This document shows, one piece after another, positions 39,866 to 49,090 of a stretch of 64,000 bases of DNA; within the stretch, counting starts at the first letter, position 1, and each line of letters begins with the position of its first letter. The notes under the pieces are model-generated. The model did not search any database and was not told the origin of the DNA. It saw nothing but the letters and a program-made list of their open reading frames with translations. The stretch spans positions 49,141-113,140 of the forward strand of contig CAADGG010000040.1 of the NCBI GenBank assembly GCA_900696485.1, in the 5' to 3' direction. Source of the DNA: an uncultured Pseudomonadota bacterium (lineage in GTDB: Bacteria; Myxococcota_A; UBA9160; PR03). The translations under genes and the position numbers were made by a program.

Positions 39866-42588
39866 GTGTTCCGGAGCCGCTTCGCCGCTGGCTCTCGGAG
39901 CTGGGCGAGCGCGGGTCCGCCCCCGGCATCGACGGGCCGGGGGTGCTGCGGGCGATCCGCGGTTATCTCGAGAGGGTGCGCGAGCATCTGACCGAGATCC
40001 ACAGCCGCTCGCACTCCGGCGCTCGGGTCAACGCCTTGCACTCGGATCTCATGGACCGGCTGCTCCGTCGCCTGTTCCAGATCGCGGAGGCGGAGTATTT
40101 CACCGAGCGACGGGAGACGGGCGATCGCGTCGCCGTGCTCGCGGTGGGCGGCTATGCGCGGCGCGAGATGGCGATCCACTCCGACGTCGATCTGCTGCTG
40201 CTCCACGTCGGCTCCGTCACGCCCTATGTCCGCCGCATCAGCGAACGCCTCCAGCTCTGGTTGTGGGACGCGGGGCTCACCGTCGGTTGCGCCACGCGGA
40301 CGATCGCCGACACGATCGCGCTCGCGCAGACGGATGCCACCGTCTTCACGGGGGTCCTGGATACGCGCTTTCTCGCCGGGGACGCCGTCTTCTATCACGA
40401 GTTCCTCGATGCCGTACGCCGGGACCTGCTACAGGACGTGGAGCCGTTCTTGAGTCGCCAGATCGATGCCCTCGAGCGGCGACATGAAGCCTTCGGCGAA
40501 TCGCTGTACCTGCTGCAGCCGAACGTGAAGGAGGGCGCCGGCGCGCTGCGGGACTACCACGGCGCGATCTGGGCCATGCGGGCCGTGCTGCCGAGCGCGC
40601 GGGGACTCGAGGATCTGCTCCATTTCGGTCTGCTCACGGAGTCCGAGATGGAGTCGTATCGCGAGGCGCTGGATTTCCTGTGGCGCGTCCGCAACGAGCT
40701 GCACCTGCTGGCACGCCGCCGTCAGGATCAGATGAGCTTCGAGCTCCAGGAGCAGATCGCGGCGAAGTTCGGCTATCCCGACCGCGGGCCCGATGCGCCG
40801 CTCCCGGTCGAGCTCTTCATGAGCGATTACTATCGCCACGCGCGCACGATCCAGAACTACTCGGCGTTGGCGATCGAGCAGTGTCGCCACCGCGCGCGCC
40901 GTACGCCGGCGCCCCCGGCAGCCGTCGTCGAGGTCAGCGAGGGCTTCCGGCTGGTCGGGGATCATCTGGAGATTCCCCACGCGGCGCATCTCGCCGAGCG
41001 GCCGCAGCGCCTGCTGACGGTGTTCGCGGTCGCCCAGCAGCTCGGTGTGCCGCTCTCGCGGACGGCGCAGCGTCTGGTGCGCGAGAACCTCCACCTCGTC
41101 GACGACGAGCTGCGCCGCGACCCCGCGGCGCGGGACACCTTCCTGCGCATCCTCGACAGCGAGAAGCGCGTGATGCGCTCGCTGATGATGATGAACGAAC
41201 TGGGGCTGCTGGGCTGCTATCTGCCCGAGTGGGAGCATATCGTCTGCCGCTGGCAACACGTGATCTACCACACGTACACCGTCGACGTACACTCGATCTT
41301 CCTGGTCGAGGAACTGCGGCGCCTGTGGCGCGGAAAGTACGAGCCGGCGCTCCCGGAGCTCACGACCCTGATGCGCGCCTGTGAGGATCGTCCGGCGCTC
41401 TTCCTCGGGGCTCTCCTCCACGACATCGGCAAGGGCTTCGGGGGGGCGCATTCGGCCAAGGGCGCCCTGCGCGCTCGCCAGTGTCTCGAACGGCTCGGCC
41501 TCGATGCGGCACGCATCGAACGGATCGTGTTCCTGGTCGAACACCATCTCACGATGTCGCATATCGGTCAGCGCCGGGACTTGTCGGATCCTCGGATGAT
41601 CCTCGAGTTCGCCAAGCTGGTGGGCGACCGGACCAACCTGCGGAACCTGTATCTGCTGACCTTTGCAGACATGCGTGCTTCCTCGCACAGCGGCTGGACG
41701 GAGTGGCGCAGCGCGCTGCTGCACGAGCTCTACGAGCGCACCGCCGAGGTGCTCGAGACGGGCCGGACCGACGAGGCCACCGCCCTGGCGACGATCGAGG
41801 CGCGCGTCGAGCGGCGTCGCCGGGCCGCGCGCGCCGAGCTGCAATCCCTCGGCATCGCCGAGGCGCGGATCGAAGACTTCTTCGACGGGATGCCGCGCCG
41901 CTACTTCGTCTCCCATACACCGAGGCAGATCGCCCGCCATGCCCGGGCGTTGCTGCTGTTCTCCGATGACAAGCCGCTCGTCTGTGCGGTGCGCGAGATG
42001 CGGGGCGGCTTCTCGGAGCTGATCGTCTGCGCCCGCGACGTGCACGGCCTGTACTGGCGGATCGCCGGGACGCTCACGGCGCGCGGCATCAACATCCTCT
42101 CCTCCAACGTCTACACCACCCGCACGGGTCTGGCGCTCGAGGTGTATCGCGTCGCGACGCCGCCCGGAGACGCGCAGGATCGAGCGCGCACGTGGGCGGG
42201 GTTCCAGGAGAGCTTGAAGCGCGTGCTGGCAGGCGAGGTGCTCGTCGAGGACCTGGTGAAGCGGCGGGGACGGCCGGTGGGCCGGCAAGCGACGCCATCG
42301 CGGATCCCGCCCAGCGTCGACGTCTCGAACGACGAATCGGAGTTCTACACGATCGTCGATGTGTCGGCGAACGATCGGCTCGGGCTTTTGTACGACCTCA
42401 CCCGGACGCTCGCGGAGAACGACCTCGAGATCTACGTCTCGAAAGCGACGACGGTGCTCGACCAGGTGGCCGACACGTTCTATGTGAAGCACCGGGACGG
42501 GCAGAAGCTCACCGACGCCGAGCGCATCGAGACGCTGCGCCGCACGCTGCTGGCGGCCGCACAACTCGAGGAAGCGGACCATGGCTGA
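39862..42588 (+). CDS. glnD: Bifunctional uridylyltransferase / uridylyl-removing enzyme GlnD
   Basis: A 908-residue nitrogen sensor that modifies PII proteins. The nucleotidyltransferase domain has VLAVGGYARREMAIHSDVDLLLLH (catalytic Asp-x-Asp). The HD domain has FLGALLHDIGKGFGGAHSAKGA and later VEHHLTMSHIGQRRDL. The C-terminus has two ACT domains that sense glutamine (ELIVCARDVHGLYWRIAGTLTARGINILSSNVYT and YTIVDVSANDRLGLLYDLTRTLAENDLEIYVSKATT). All parts look intact. The ATG overlaps the amidase stop, and the 3' end overlaps xerD by 8 bp. Confidence 0.96.
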   Translation: MSVPEPLRRWLSELGERGSAPGIDGPGVLRAIRGYLERVREHLTEIHSRSHSGARVNALHSDLMDRLLRRLFQIAEAEYFTERRETGDRVAVLAVGGYARREMAIHSDVDLLLLHVGSVTPYVRRISERLQLWLWDAGLTVGCATRTIADTIALAQTDATVFTGVLDTRFLAGDAVFYHEFLDAVRRDLLQDVEPFLSRQIDALERRHEAFGESLYLLQPNVKEGAGALRDYHGAIWAMRAVLPSARGLEDLLHFGLLTESEMESYREALDFLWRVRNELHLLARRRQDQMSFELQEQIAAKFGYPDRGPDAPLPVELFMSDYYRHARTIQNYSALAIEQCRHRARRTPAPPAAVVEVSEGFRLVGDHLEIPHAAHLAERPQRLLTVFAVAQQLGVPLSRTAQRLVRENLHLVDDELRRDPAARDTFLRILDSEKRVMRSLMMMNELGLLGCYLPEWEHIVCRWQHVIYHTYTVDVHSIFLVEELRRLWRGKYEPALPELTTLMRACEDRPALFLGALLHDIGKGFGGAHSAKGALRARQCLERLGLDAARIERIVFLVEHHLTMSHIGQRRDLSDPRMILEFAKLVGDRTNLRNLYLLTFADMRASSHSGWTEWRSALLHELYERTAEVLETGRTDEATALATIEARVERRRRAARAELQSLGIAEARIEDFFDGMPRRYFVSHTPRQIARHARALLLFSDDKPLVCAVREMRGGFSELIVCARDVHGLYWRIAGTLTARGINILSSNVYTTRTGLALEVYRVATPPGDAQDRARTWAGFQESLKRVLAGEVLVEDLVKRRGRPVGRQATPSRIPPSVDVSNDESEFYTIVDVSANDRLGLLYDLTRTLAENDLEIYVSKATTVLDQVADTFYVKHRDGQKLTDAERIETLRRTLLAAAQLEEADHG

Positions 42589-43558
42589 GCGGCAAGCGCG
42601 CGCCGTTCCGCGTCCGTCGCTGGAGCACGCACGCCACGTCGACGGCTTCCTCGCGCACTTGGCGGTGGAGCGGGGCCTCGCACGCAATTCGCTCGAGGCC
42701 TATGCGCGCGATCTGGCACGCTTCGTCACCCATCTCGAGCGCAGCGGGGTCCACGAGCCGGCAACGCTCCGCCCCGAACACCTGCGGCGCTTCGCCGAGA
42801 AGCTCGCCGACGAGGGGCTGGGTCCTGCCAGTCGCACCCGCACGCTGGTGGCGGTGCGCCGCTTCGTCCGGCACCTGCTGGCGCTCGGGGTGCTCGAGCG
42901 CGATCCGGCGGAAGGTTTGCTCTCGCCGCGCAAGACGCAGCGCCTGCCGCGCGTGTTGCAGGCGACGGAGACCGAGGCGCTGCTCGCCTCCGCCGCCGGC
43001 GAGGATGGGCCGCTCGGGCTGCGCGATCGGGCCATGCTCGAGGTCCTCTACGGAGCCGGCTTGCGCGTGACGGAGCTGATCTCGTTGCCGCTCGCCGGTC
43101 TCGACCGACGCGCCGGCTGCCTTCGCGTGCGTGGCAAGGGCGGACGCGAGCGGATCGTCCCGCTCGGAGAGCCCGCCCTCACGGCGCTCGAGACGTGGCT
43201 GGCCGAGGGACGCCCGCAGTTCGCGAGAGCGGCGAAGCGGCCGAGCGACGCGGTCTTCCTGTCGCGACGGGGCACGTCGATGACGCGCCAGAACTTCTTC
43301 GTCCGCTTGCGGCTGTTGGCCCAGCGGGTCGGGATGGCGCGGGAACGCGTCTCGCCGCACGTGCTGCGCCACTCGTTCGCGACGGATCTGCTCGAGGGCG
43401 GCGCGGACCTGCGAGCCGTGCAGGCCATGCTCGGTCACGCCGATCTGACCACCACTCAGATCTACACTCACGTGAGTAACAAGCGCCTGCGTGAGACCGT
43501 CGATCGACATCACCCGCGCGGCGCCCGGCGGCCCGGCGGCCGATCCCGGACGCCATGA
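42581..43558 (+). CDS. xerD: Site-specific tyrosine recombinase XerD/XerC
   Basis: A 325-residue recombinase for chromosome-dimer resolution. The N-terminal SAM-like domain is HVDGFLAHLAVERGLARNSLEAYARDLARF. The catalytic residues are all visible: Arg in YGAGLRVTELISL, Lys in RVRGKGGRERIVPLG, His-x2-Arg in HVLRHSFATDLLEGGADLRAVQAMLGHADLTTTQIYTHV, His in LGHAD and the nucleophile Tyr in IYTHV. The pattern fits XerD better than XerC. The ATG lies inside the glnD end and the TGA overlaps cca. The short tail after RETVDRHHPRG is unusually Arg/Pro-rich. Confidence 0.93.
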   Translation: MAERQARAVPRPSLEHARHVDGFLAHLAVERGLARNSLEAYARDLARFVTHLERSGVHEPATLRPEHLRRFAEKLADEGLGPASRTRTLVAVRRFVRHLLALGVLERDPAEGLLSPRKTQRLPRVLQATETEALLASAAGEDGPLGLRDRAMLEVLYGAGLRVTELISLPLAGLDRRAGCLRVRGKGGRERIVPLGEPALTALETWLAEGRPQFARAAKRPSDAVFLSRRGTSMTRQNFFVRLRLLAQRVGMARERVSPHVLRHSFATDLLEGGADLRAVQAMLGHADLTTTQIYTHVSNKRLRETVDRHHPRGARRPGGRSRTP

Positions 43559-45000
43559 ATCTGCCGTCCTGGCCGACGCTGCGACGGGCCCTGCCGGTTC
43601 CCGTGGCCGCGCTCGTGGACGCCGTGTTGGCCGAAGCCGAGCGGCGCGAGATGGCCGTCTGGCTGATCGGTGGACCGGTGCGCGATCTGCTGCTGCGGCG
43701 CCCGATCCGGGACGTGGACCTGGTCGTCGAGTGTCCGGAGGAACACCGCATCGAAGCGCTGGCGCGGGCCGCCGCGCCGGCCGAGGCCCGGGTTACGGCG
43801 CACGCCCGGTTCGGCACGGTCCGTGTGGTCACGCCGAGCGCGGGGCTCGATCTCGCGGCGGCGCGGCGCGAGCGCTACGAGCGGCCGGGAGCGCTCCCGA
43901 CCGTCGAGCTCGCGGCGATCGACGAAGATCTCCGGCGTCGCGACTTCACGGTGAACGCGCTGGCGCTGGCGCTCACGACGGCGGCGCGGCGCGGCCGGCC
44001 GGCGCTGCTGGACGTGGCCGGCGGGGTGGCGGACCTCGAGGCGCGCGTGCTCCGGATCTTCCATCCGCACAGCTTCCATGACGATCCGACCCGTGCGCTG
44101 CGCGCCGCAAGGCTCGCGGTCCGGCTCGGCTTCCGGCTCTCGCGAGGCTCGCGCTCGGCGCTGCGCGATGCGCTGCGCGACGGGGCCTTCGGTGCCGTGT
44201 CCGGAGAGCGCTTCCGGCGCGAGATCGAACTGCTGTTCCGAGACGCGGCGCTCGGTCAGGATCCGGCGGCCGCGCTGCGGCTGCTCGACGAGTGGCATGT
44301 CCTCGGCGGGCTCGAGCCCGGTCTCGGCGTTCCGCGTTCGGCGGCACCGGCCTTGCGGCGACTGGGGCGCTCGGCGGCGGAGCTGCCGGAGGCGGCGCGG
44401 CGCGCGCGACCCTGGGTCGCCGGTCTGGCGGTGTGGCTCGCCGACGCCGATGCGACGCTTCGCCGCCGGACCCTACGCCGACTCGCCGTTCGCGGGGAGG
44501 CCGCGCAGCGCATCGCCGACTTCCCGAAGCGGCGCGCCCGCTGGCAGCGCGCACTCGAACGCGCCCGCGGGCGTGGGGCCGTCGATGCCGTGCTCGCAGC
44601 GCTCGACGACGAAAGTCTGCTCGCACTCTGGTCGGCTGCCGCGCCGCCGTTGCGACGCCAGATCGTTCGCTGGGTGCGCGAGGATCGGCCCCGCCGCCCG
44701 CCGGTAACGGGTGCGGATCTGGTGGCGCAGGGGCTCGTCGGTCCGGCCGTCGGGACGGCCTTGAGCCGCATCCGGGCGGCGTTTCTCGACGGCGCGTTGC
44801 ACGACCGGGACGAGGCGCTCGCATTGGCGCACGAAGTGGGCGCCCGCACCGCGGCCCGCGAACGCCGCCGCGGGCAGGCGGCCGGAAGCCGCCCGCGGGC
44901 GAAGCGGAGCGCGACCACGCGCCCGGCCGACGCGTCGCCGCCGGCCAGGCCCGCCGAGCCGGGCGAGCCGGATTGCCCCACGGAATCCGATCTGCCATGA
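43555..45000 (+). CDS. cca: tRNA nucleotidyltransferase / poly(A) polymerase family protein
   Basis: A 481-residue class II nucleotidyltransferase that adds CCA to tRNA or A-tails to RNA. The catalytic motif is WLIGGPVRDLLLRRPIRDVDLVVE (Asp-x-Asp), then VTAHARFGTVRVV, IDEDLRRRDFTVNALAL, and HPHSFHDDPTRALRAARLAVRLGF. The C-terminal third is more divergent and ends in a basic, proline-rich tail. CCA-adding and poly(A)-adding members cannot be told apart from this reading. It overlaps xerD by 4 bp. Confidence 0.88.
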   Translation: MNLPSWPTLRRALPVPVAALVDAVLAEAERREMAVWLIGGPVRDLLLRRPIRDVDLVVECPEEHRIEALARAAAPAEARVTAHARFGTVRVVTPSAGLDLAAARRERYERPGALPTVELAAIDEDLRRRDFTVNALALALTTAARRGRPALLDVAGGVADLEARVLRIFHPHSFHDDPTRALRAARLAVRLGFRLSRGSRSALRDALRDGAFGAVSGERFRREIELLFRDAALGQDPAAALRLLDEWHVLGGLEPGLGVPRSAAPALRRLGRSAAELPEAARRARPWVAGLAVWLADADATLRRRTLRRLAVRGEAAQRIADFPKRRARWQRALERARGRGAVDAVLAALDDESLLALWSAAAPPLRRQIVRWVREDRPRRPPVTGADLVAQGLVGPAVGTALSRIRAAFLDGALHDRDEALALAHEVGARTAARERRRGQAAGSRPRAKRSATTRPADASPPARPAEPGEPDCPTESDLP

Positions 45001-45043
45001 TGCGGAGCGCCCCCCCCGCTCGCTTCCTCCCGGAGCCGACTCC

Positions 45044-45886
45044 ATGGCTTCCCCGCCGTCCGCCGAAACCCCTCGGGTTTCGGTCTTCGAGCCGCTGACC
45101 GCGGGCGACTCCGCTTGCGCGATCCGGCTCCCCGTATTCGACGGGCCGCTCGACCTCTTGCTCCACCTGATCCGGGAGGAGGAGCTCGAGATCACGGATC
45201 TCCCCATCGCGCAGGTCGCGCGCCAGTACCTCGAGTACCTCGGCCTGATGCACGACCTGCAGCTCGATGTCGCCGCCGAGTATCTGGTGATGGCGGCGAC
45301 GCTGGCGTGGATCAAGTCGCGCCTGCTGCTGCCCCCGACCGGCGATCCGGAACTCGACGAGGGCGTCGATCCCCGCGCCGAGCTGGTGGCAAGGCTGCTC
45401 GAGTATCGGCGCTTCCAGGAGGCCGCAGCCGAACTCGGACAGCGACCGCTGCTCGGCCGTGAGATCTGGGCGCCGCCTGGCGAGCAGCCGCCTCCGGTGC
45501 CGGACTCGGAACGCGGGATCGAGGTCGGACTGCTGCAGTTGATCGCGGCGTTCCGGCGCGCACTCGCACGGGCGCACGCCTCCGACGCCGTCCATCGCAT
45601 CGTCAGCGAGCCGGTGACCGTGCGAGAGCGGATGGTCGCCGTGATCGATGCGCTCGAGGCGGAGGAGATCGTGGAGTTCGACCAGCTCCTGCGGGATCCC
45701 GACGGCGCCTGGTTGTCGCGGTCGCATCTGGTCGCCACGTTTCTCGCGATCCTGGAGCTGGCGCGAATCTGCGCGCTCCGGATCTTCCAGAGCCGGAACG
45801 ACGAGGGCAGCCCGGAGGGACCGATCCGGCTGCGCCGCGCAAGCGACGCGGCCGCACCGAACGAACTGCTCGCGGCCGCGGTCTGA
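45044..45886 (+). CDS. scpA: Segregation and condensation protein A
   Basis: A 280-residue kleisin subunit of the SMC condensin complex. The N-terminus FDGPLDLLLHLIREEELEITDLPIAQVARQYLEYL is the ScpA signature, followed by EYLVMAATLAWIKSRLLLP. The C-terminal winged-helix segment is VVEFDQLL..SRSHLVATFLAILELARICALRIFQ. The gene is followed by scpB after 11 bp; smc itself is not in the window. Confidence 0.95.
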   Translation: MASPPSAETPRVSVFEPLTAGDSACAIRLPVFDGPLDLLLHLIREEELEITDLPIAQVARQYLEYLGLMHDLQLDVAAEYLVMAATLAWIKSRLLLPPTGDPELDEGVDPRAELVARLLEYRRFQEAAAELGQRPLLGREIWAPPGEQPPPVPDSERGIEVGLLQLIAAFRRALARAHASDAVHRIVSEPVTVRERMVAVIDALEAEEIVEFDQLLRDPDGAWLSRSHLVATFLAILELARICALRIFQSRNDEGSPEGPIRLRRASDAAAPNELLAAAV

Positions 45887-45897
45887 AGGAGGTTCGA

Positions 45898-46599
45898 GTG
45901 GAGGATCGAGAGCGGCGCCAGGTGCTGGAGGCCCTGTTGCTCGCAGCGGCGGAGCCGGTGACGGCCCAGCGCCTGGCGGGCGTGCTCGGCGACTCCTCGG
46001 CAAGCCAGGTGCGCGAAGCCGTCGCGGCGCTGAACGACGAGTACGCCGAGAGCGGGCGCGGCTTCCGCATCGAAGCGATCGCGGGCGGATTCCAGCTCCG
46101 GACGCTGCCGGAGCTGGCTCCGTGGCTGCAGAGACTGCGGCCGCAGCCCCCGCTGCGGCTGTCGCGGGCGGCGCTGGAAACCCTGGCGATCATCGCGTAT
46201 CGGCAACCGATCACGCGCGCCGAGCTGGAGCAGGTCCGTGGCGTCGACGTCGGCGCAGTCGTGACGAGCCTCGTCGAGCGCAAGCTCGTGCGCATCGCCG
46301 GTCATCGCGAGGTGCCGGGCCGGCCGATGCTTTATGCGACGACGCCGCGCTTCCTCGAGATCTTCGGGTTGGCCGCGCTCTCGGACCTTCCCACGCTGCG
46401 CGAGATCGAGGAGCTGTTGCGCGAACACGCCGCGCAGGCGGAGGTGTCGTCGGGGGTGACCGAGACGGAGGGCGGCGACGGCGACGACGCCTCGGTGTCG
46501 CGAGAACCGGGATCCGCCGAAGCCGACGAAGCGCCGGAGGCCGTCGCGCTGGGCGCTGAGGTCGAGCTGGATCTCGAGCCTCCGATCACGACCCACTAG
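45898..46599 (+). CDS. scpB: Segregation and condensation protein B
   Basis: A 233-residue SMC accessory protein built of two winged helices. The opening is EDRERRQVLEALLLAAAEPVTAQRLAGVLG. The diagnostic segment ALETLAIIAYRQPITRAELEQVRGVDVGAVVTSLVERKLVRIAGHREVPGRPMLYATTPRFLEIFGL is complete. A Glu/Asp-rich tail of about 50 residues follows. The GTG start at 45898 is fixed by a perfect AAGGAGG upstream. Confidence 0.95.
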   Translation: MEDRERRQVLEALLLAAAEPVTAQRLAGVLGDSSASQVREAVAALNDEYAESGRGFRIEAIAGGFQLRTLPELAPWLQRLRPQPPLRLSRAALETLAIIAYRQPITRAELEQVRGVDVGAVVTSLVERKLVRIAGHREVPGRPMLYATTPRFLEIFGLAALSDLPTLREIEELLREHAAQAEVSSGVTETEGGDGDDASVSREPGSAEADEAPEAVALGAEVELDLEPPITTH

Positions 46600-46621
46600 T
46601 GCCCGATCTCGGTGGTTCGCC

Positions 46622-47458
46622 ATGCCGGACGAGCGGATCCAGAAGCTGCTGGCGGCGGCCGGCCTCACCTCCCGTCGCACCGCGGAGGAATGGATCCGGG
46701 CCGGCCGCGTCCGGGTGGACGGCCGGGTGGCGCAGATCGGGGATCGCGCGGACCCGGCGCGCCAGACGCTGACCGTGGACGGGCGCGGGGTCCAACTGGC
46801 GCCTCCGGTCAGTTGGGCGCTGCACAAGCCGCGCGGCGTGCTGACCACCGTGCGCGACACGAAGGGCCGCCGCACCGTGATGGATCTGCTGCCCCCCGGC
46901 GTGCCCCGGCTGTTCCCCGTCGGGCGCCTCGATCTCGATACCGAAGGGCTCGTGCTGCTCACCAACGATGGCGCGCTCACCCACGCATTGTTGCATCCGT
47001 CGCTCGGCAGTGAACGCGAGTATCAGGTGACGGCCCGCGGGCGTATGCGCGACACCACCCTGCGTCGTTTGGCGGAAGGGGTGGAACTCGAGGACGGGCG
47101 CACGGCAACGGCCCAGGTCGGCACGCCGCACTTCGATGCGCGGGCCGACGCGACGCGCTTCCGCCTGGTGCTGCGGGAGGGGCGCAAGCGACAGATCCGC
47201 CGCACGCTGGCGGCGCTCGGGCATCCGGTCCTGCGGTTGGTGCGCACGCGCCTCGGGCCGCTCCGCCTCGGTCGTCTTCCGGCCGGTGCGGCCCGGCCGC
47301 TCACGGGGGGAGAGGTGCGCGCCCTGCAGCGCCACGCGGCGGCGCTGGAGCGCCAGCGGCAAAGCGCCGGCAACCGCTCCCGGCAACCCGCCGGCCGTGA
47401 TCGGGAACTCCGCAATCAGACTCTTGTGAAGCCTCGTAAAACAGTCCAAAAGGTTTGA
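46622..47458 (+). CDS. rluB: Pseudouridine synthase, RluB/RsuA family
   Basis: A 278-residue RNA pseudouridine synthase. An N-terminal S4 RNA-binding domain (ERIQKLLAAAGLTSRRTAEEWIRAGRVRVDGRVA) is followed by the catalytic domain with FPVGRLDLDTEGLVLLTNDG (catalytic Asp), HPSLGSEREYQVTARG and REGRKRQIRRTLAALGHPVLRLVRTRLGPLRLG. RluB modifies 23S rRNA and RsuA modifies 16S rRNA; the scpAB-rluB order favours RluB. The basic C-terminal tail is typical. It is the last gene of the long core operon. Confidence 0.93.
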   Translation: MPDERIQKLLAAAGLTSRRTAEEWIRAGRVRVDGRVAQIGDRADPARQTLTVDGRGVQLAPPVSWALHKPRGVLTTVRDTKGRRTVMDLLPPGVPRLFPVGRLDLDTEGLVLLTNDGALTHALLHPSLGSEREYQVTARGRMRDTTLRRLAEGVELEDGRTATAQVGTPHFDARADATRFRLVLREGRKRQIRRTLAALGHPVLRLVRTRLGPLRLGRLPAGAARPLTGGEVRALQRHAAALERQRQSAGNRSRQPAGRDRELRNQTLVKPRKTVQKV

Positions 47459-47484
47459 TTTCGCAGCGCTTTTCGGATTAGAAT
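47455..47484 (+). promoter_or_regulatory. Candidate promoter for the secreted protein gene at 47611
   Basis: TTGATT at 47455-47460 and TAGAAT at 47479-47484 with an 18-nt spacer. The -10 matches five of six consensus bases. It begins inside the rluB stop region and lies in a locally AT-richer stretch, uncommon for this window. Confidence 0.55.
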
Positions 47485-47610
47485 GGCCTTGGTTCGGCGC
47501 GCGGACGACGGCGTTGTGAAGGTCGCGCGCGAGGGCCGGTGTGCGGTCGGCGTTGCGCTGTGGTCGCGGCTGCGGGCCGGTCTCGGGCGGCGCTGCGAAA
47601 GGCGAAGAAG

Positions 47611-48510
47611 ATGCGGATTCTGCTGTGGCCCGGCCGGTCGTCTCGTCAGGTTCCCTTCCCGGTACCGTTCGCGATCGGGACGCTCGCGTTGACGGCGGCG
47701 CTGGCGTGGCCCGCCCCGGCCTCGGCGATCTCCGGCGTGTGTCCGGACGGGAGTGTCTTCATCGTCCGCCGTGCGGCCGACGTGCCGTGCCGCGAGGCCC
47801 GGCGCGTCGAACCGCATCGCGTGCCGCCGATTCGTCCGGAGAACCTGCCGCGGCCGTATCTCTGGGAAGTGCATCGCCAGGGCATCGACCCGAGCAACCC
47901 CTACAACCTCGTCGATCGCGCCGAGCAGGTGCGCACGCTCGGCAATGCCGATCTCGAGACCGGGGCGGTCGCGCCGTCCGCCGCCGGCGCTCCGCCGCCG
48001 GCCGGCGCGAGCCTGCCGCCGGTGGCCGCGGCGCCGCCGCCGCCGCCGCCTCCGGCGAGCGGTCCGCGTCCGAGCGATCTCGGCCTCACCGACGGCGAGC
48101 TCCGCGATCTCTTCCTGCTCGTCGAACTCTCGCAGCGCCGGGCCCCCGCCGTCTTCCTGCGCAGCCGGCCGGACGCCGCCGGCGACATGCGGGTGTCGAT
48201 GGCGTACTCCCAGGCCTTCCAGGAACGGGTCGCCAATGCCGGCGGGGCCGGATCGGTGCTGCTCTTCACGGTCGAACCGGAGACGGCCGGGCGCTTCCTG
48301 CCGAACTTCAGCTTCGTCCAGGGCCATCTCACCTTTTCGCCGCAGCGCGAGGATCCGGCCCAGATCGGCATCCTGTCGGGCCGGGTCGGCGACCTGTCGG
48401 CCGGCGATCTGGTGCTCGGCTACGTCGTCCTGCCGGAGTCGATCGACGTCACACGACCCCTCGACGTCTATTGGGACGACCGTCAGGTCGTCGCGACCTT
48501 CCGTCCCTGA
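47611..48510 (+). CDS. Exported protein with Pro/Ala-rich linker, unknown function
   Basis: A 299-residue predicted periplasmic or outer-membrane-associated protein. A signal peptide (FPVPFAIGTLALTAALAWPAPASA) is followed by a two-cysteine segment (SGVCPDGSVFIVRRAADVPCREARRVEP), a proline-rich linker containing PPPPPPP near residue 150, and a C-terminal domain of strands and helices (DLGLTDGELRDLFLLVELSQRRAPAVFLRSR). I recognise no family. The ATG at 47611 follows GCGAAGAAG. Confidence 0.7.
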   Translation: MRILLWPGRSSRQVPFPVPFAIGTLALTAALAWPAPASAISGVCPDGSVFIVRRAADVPCREARRVEPHRVPPIRPENLPRPYLWEVHRQGIDPSNPYNLVDRAEQVRTLGNADLETGAVAPSAAGAPPPAGASLPPVAAAPPPPPPPASGPRPSDLGLTDGELRDLFLLVELSQRRAPAVFLRSRPDAAGDMRVSMAYSQAFQERVANAGGAGSVLLFTVEPETAGRFLPNFSFVQGHLTFSPQREDPAQIGILSGRVGDLSAGDLVLGYVVLPESIDVTRPLDVYWDDRQVVATFRP

Positions 48511-48556
48511 AGCGAGATCGGAAGCGAGATCCGAGGCGGGATCTGAAGCGGGAGCG
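48511..48556. repeat. Short imperfect tandem repeat between convergent genes
   Basis: About four imperfect units of GAAGCGAGATC(G) type, 11-14 bp each, directly after the stop at 48510. The repeat fills most of the 57-bp gap to the convergent CAP-domain gene. No clear hairpin or U-tract. Confidence 0.5.
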
Positions 48557-48567
48557 CGACGCGCGCG

Positions 48568-49080
48568 TCAGCGCGGAACCGTGACGTAGAGCTGCGTATA
48601 ATAGAGCGTCCCGTCGGCGGCCTGGGCGATGCCGACGCCGGTGGTGTTGAACATCGGCGCGAGCAGGTTCTGGCGATGCACCGGCGAGGCGAGCCATCCC
48701 TCGACGATCTCCGCGTTCGGGTCGCCGCGGTTGGTGAGCCCGACGTTCTCACCGGCCAGCGTGATGTCGGTGATGCCGCCTCGGGCGAGCCGATCGGGCG
48801 GCGTCCAGCCCTCGGGCGTCTCGTGCGCGAAGTAGCGGCGCGCCACCATGTCCCGGCTGTGGGCGCGGGCCACCGCGTCGATGGCGGCGTCGCGCCGCAG
48901 CTCGATCAGTCCGTGTTGCCGGCGCAGCGCATTGACGGACGTGTGCAGCGTGGCCTCGAGGGACGCCAGTCGCGGATCCGGGCCGGCGGGCTCGGCGGCG
49001 CCGACCAGCGGCGCCAGCAGCACGAGGGTCGCCCACAGCGCGGCGACGAAGAGTGCGGCCTGGAAAGGCGTGCGGGGCAT
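48568..49080 (-). CDS. Secreted CAP (SCP/PR1-like) domain protein
   Basis: A 170-residue exported protein. The signal peptide AALFVAALWATLVLLAPLVGAAEP is followed by a CAP domain: LHTSVNALRRQHGLIELRRDAAIDAVARAHSRDMVARRYFAHETPEG contains the conserved His and Glu region. Also present are AGENVGLTN and the ending HRQNLLAPMFNTTGVGIAQAADGTLYYTQLYV. The function of bacterial CAP proteins is largely unknown. ATG at 49080 lies 11 bp after the upstream lipoprotein gene, so the two are co-transcribed. Confidence 0.9.
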   Translation of the reverse strand: MPRTPFQAALFVAALWATLVLLAPLVGAAEPAGPDPRLASLEATLHTSVNALRRQHGLIELRRDAAIDAVARAHSRDMVARRYFAHETPEGWTPPDRLARGGITDITLAGENVGLTNRGDPNAEIVEGWLASPVHRQNLLAPMFNTTGVGIAQAADGTLYYTQLYVTVPR

Positions 49081-49090
49081 GGCATCCGCT

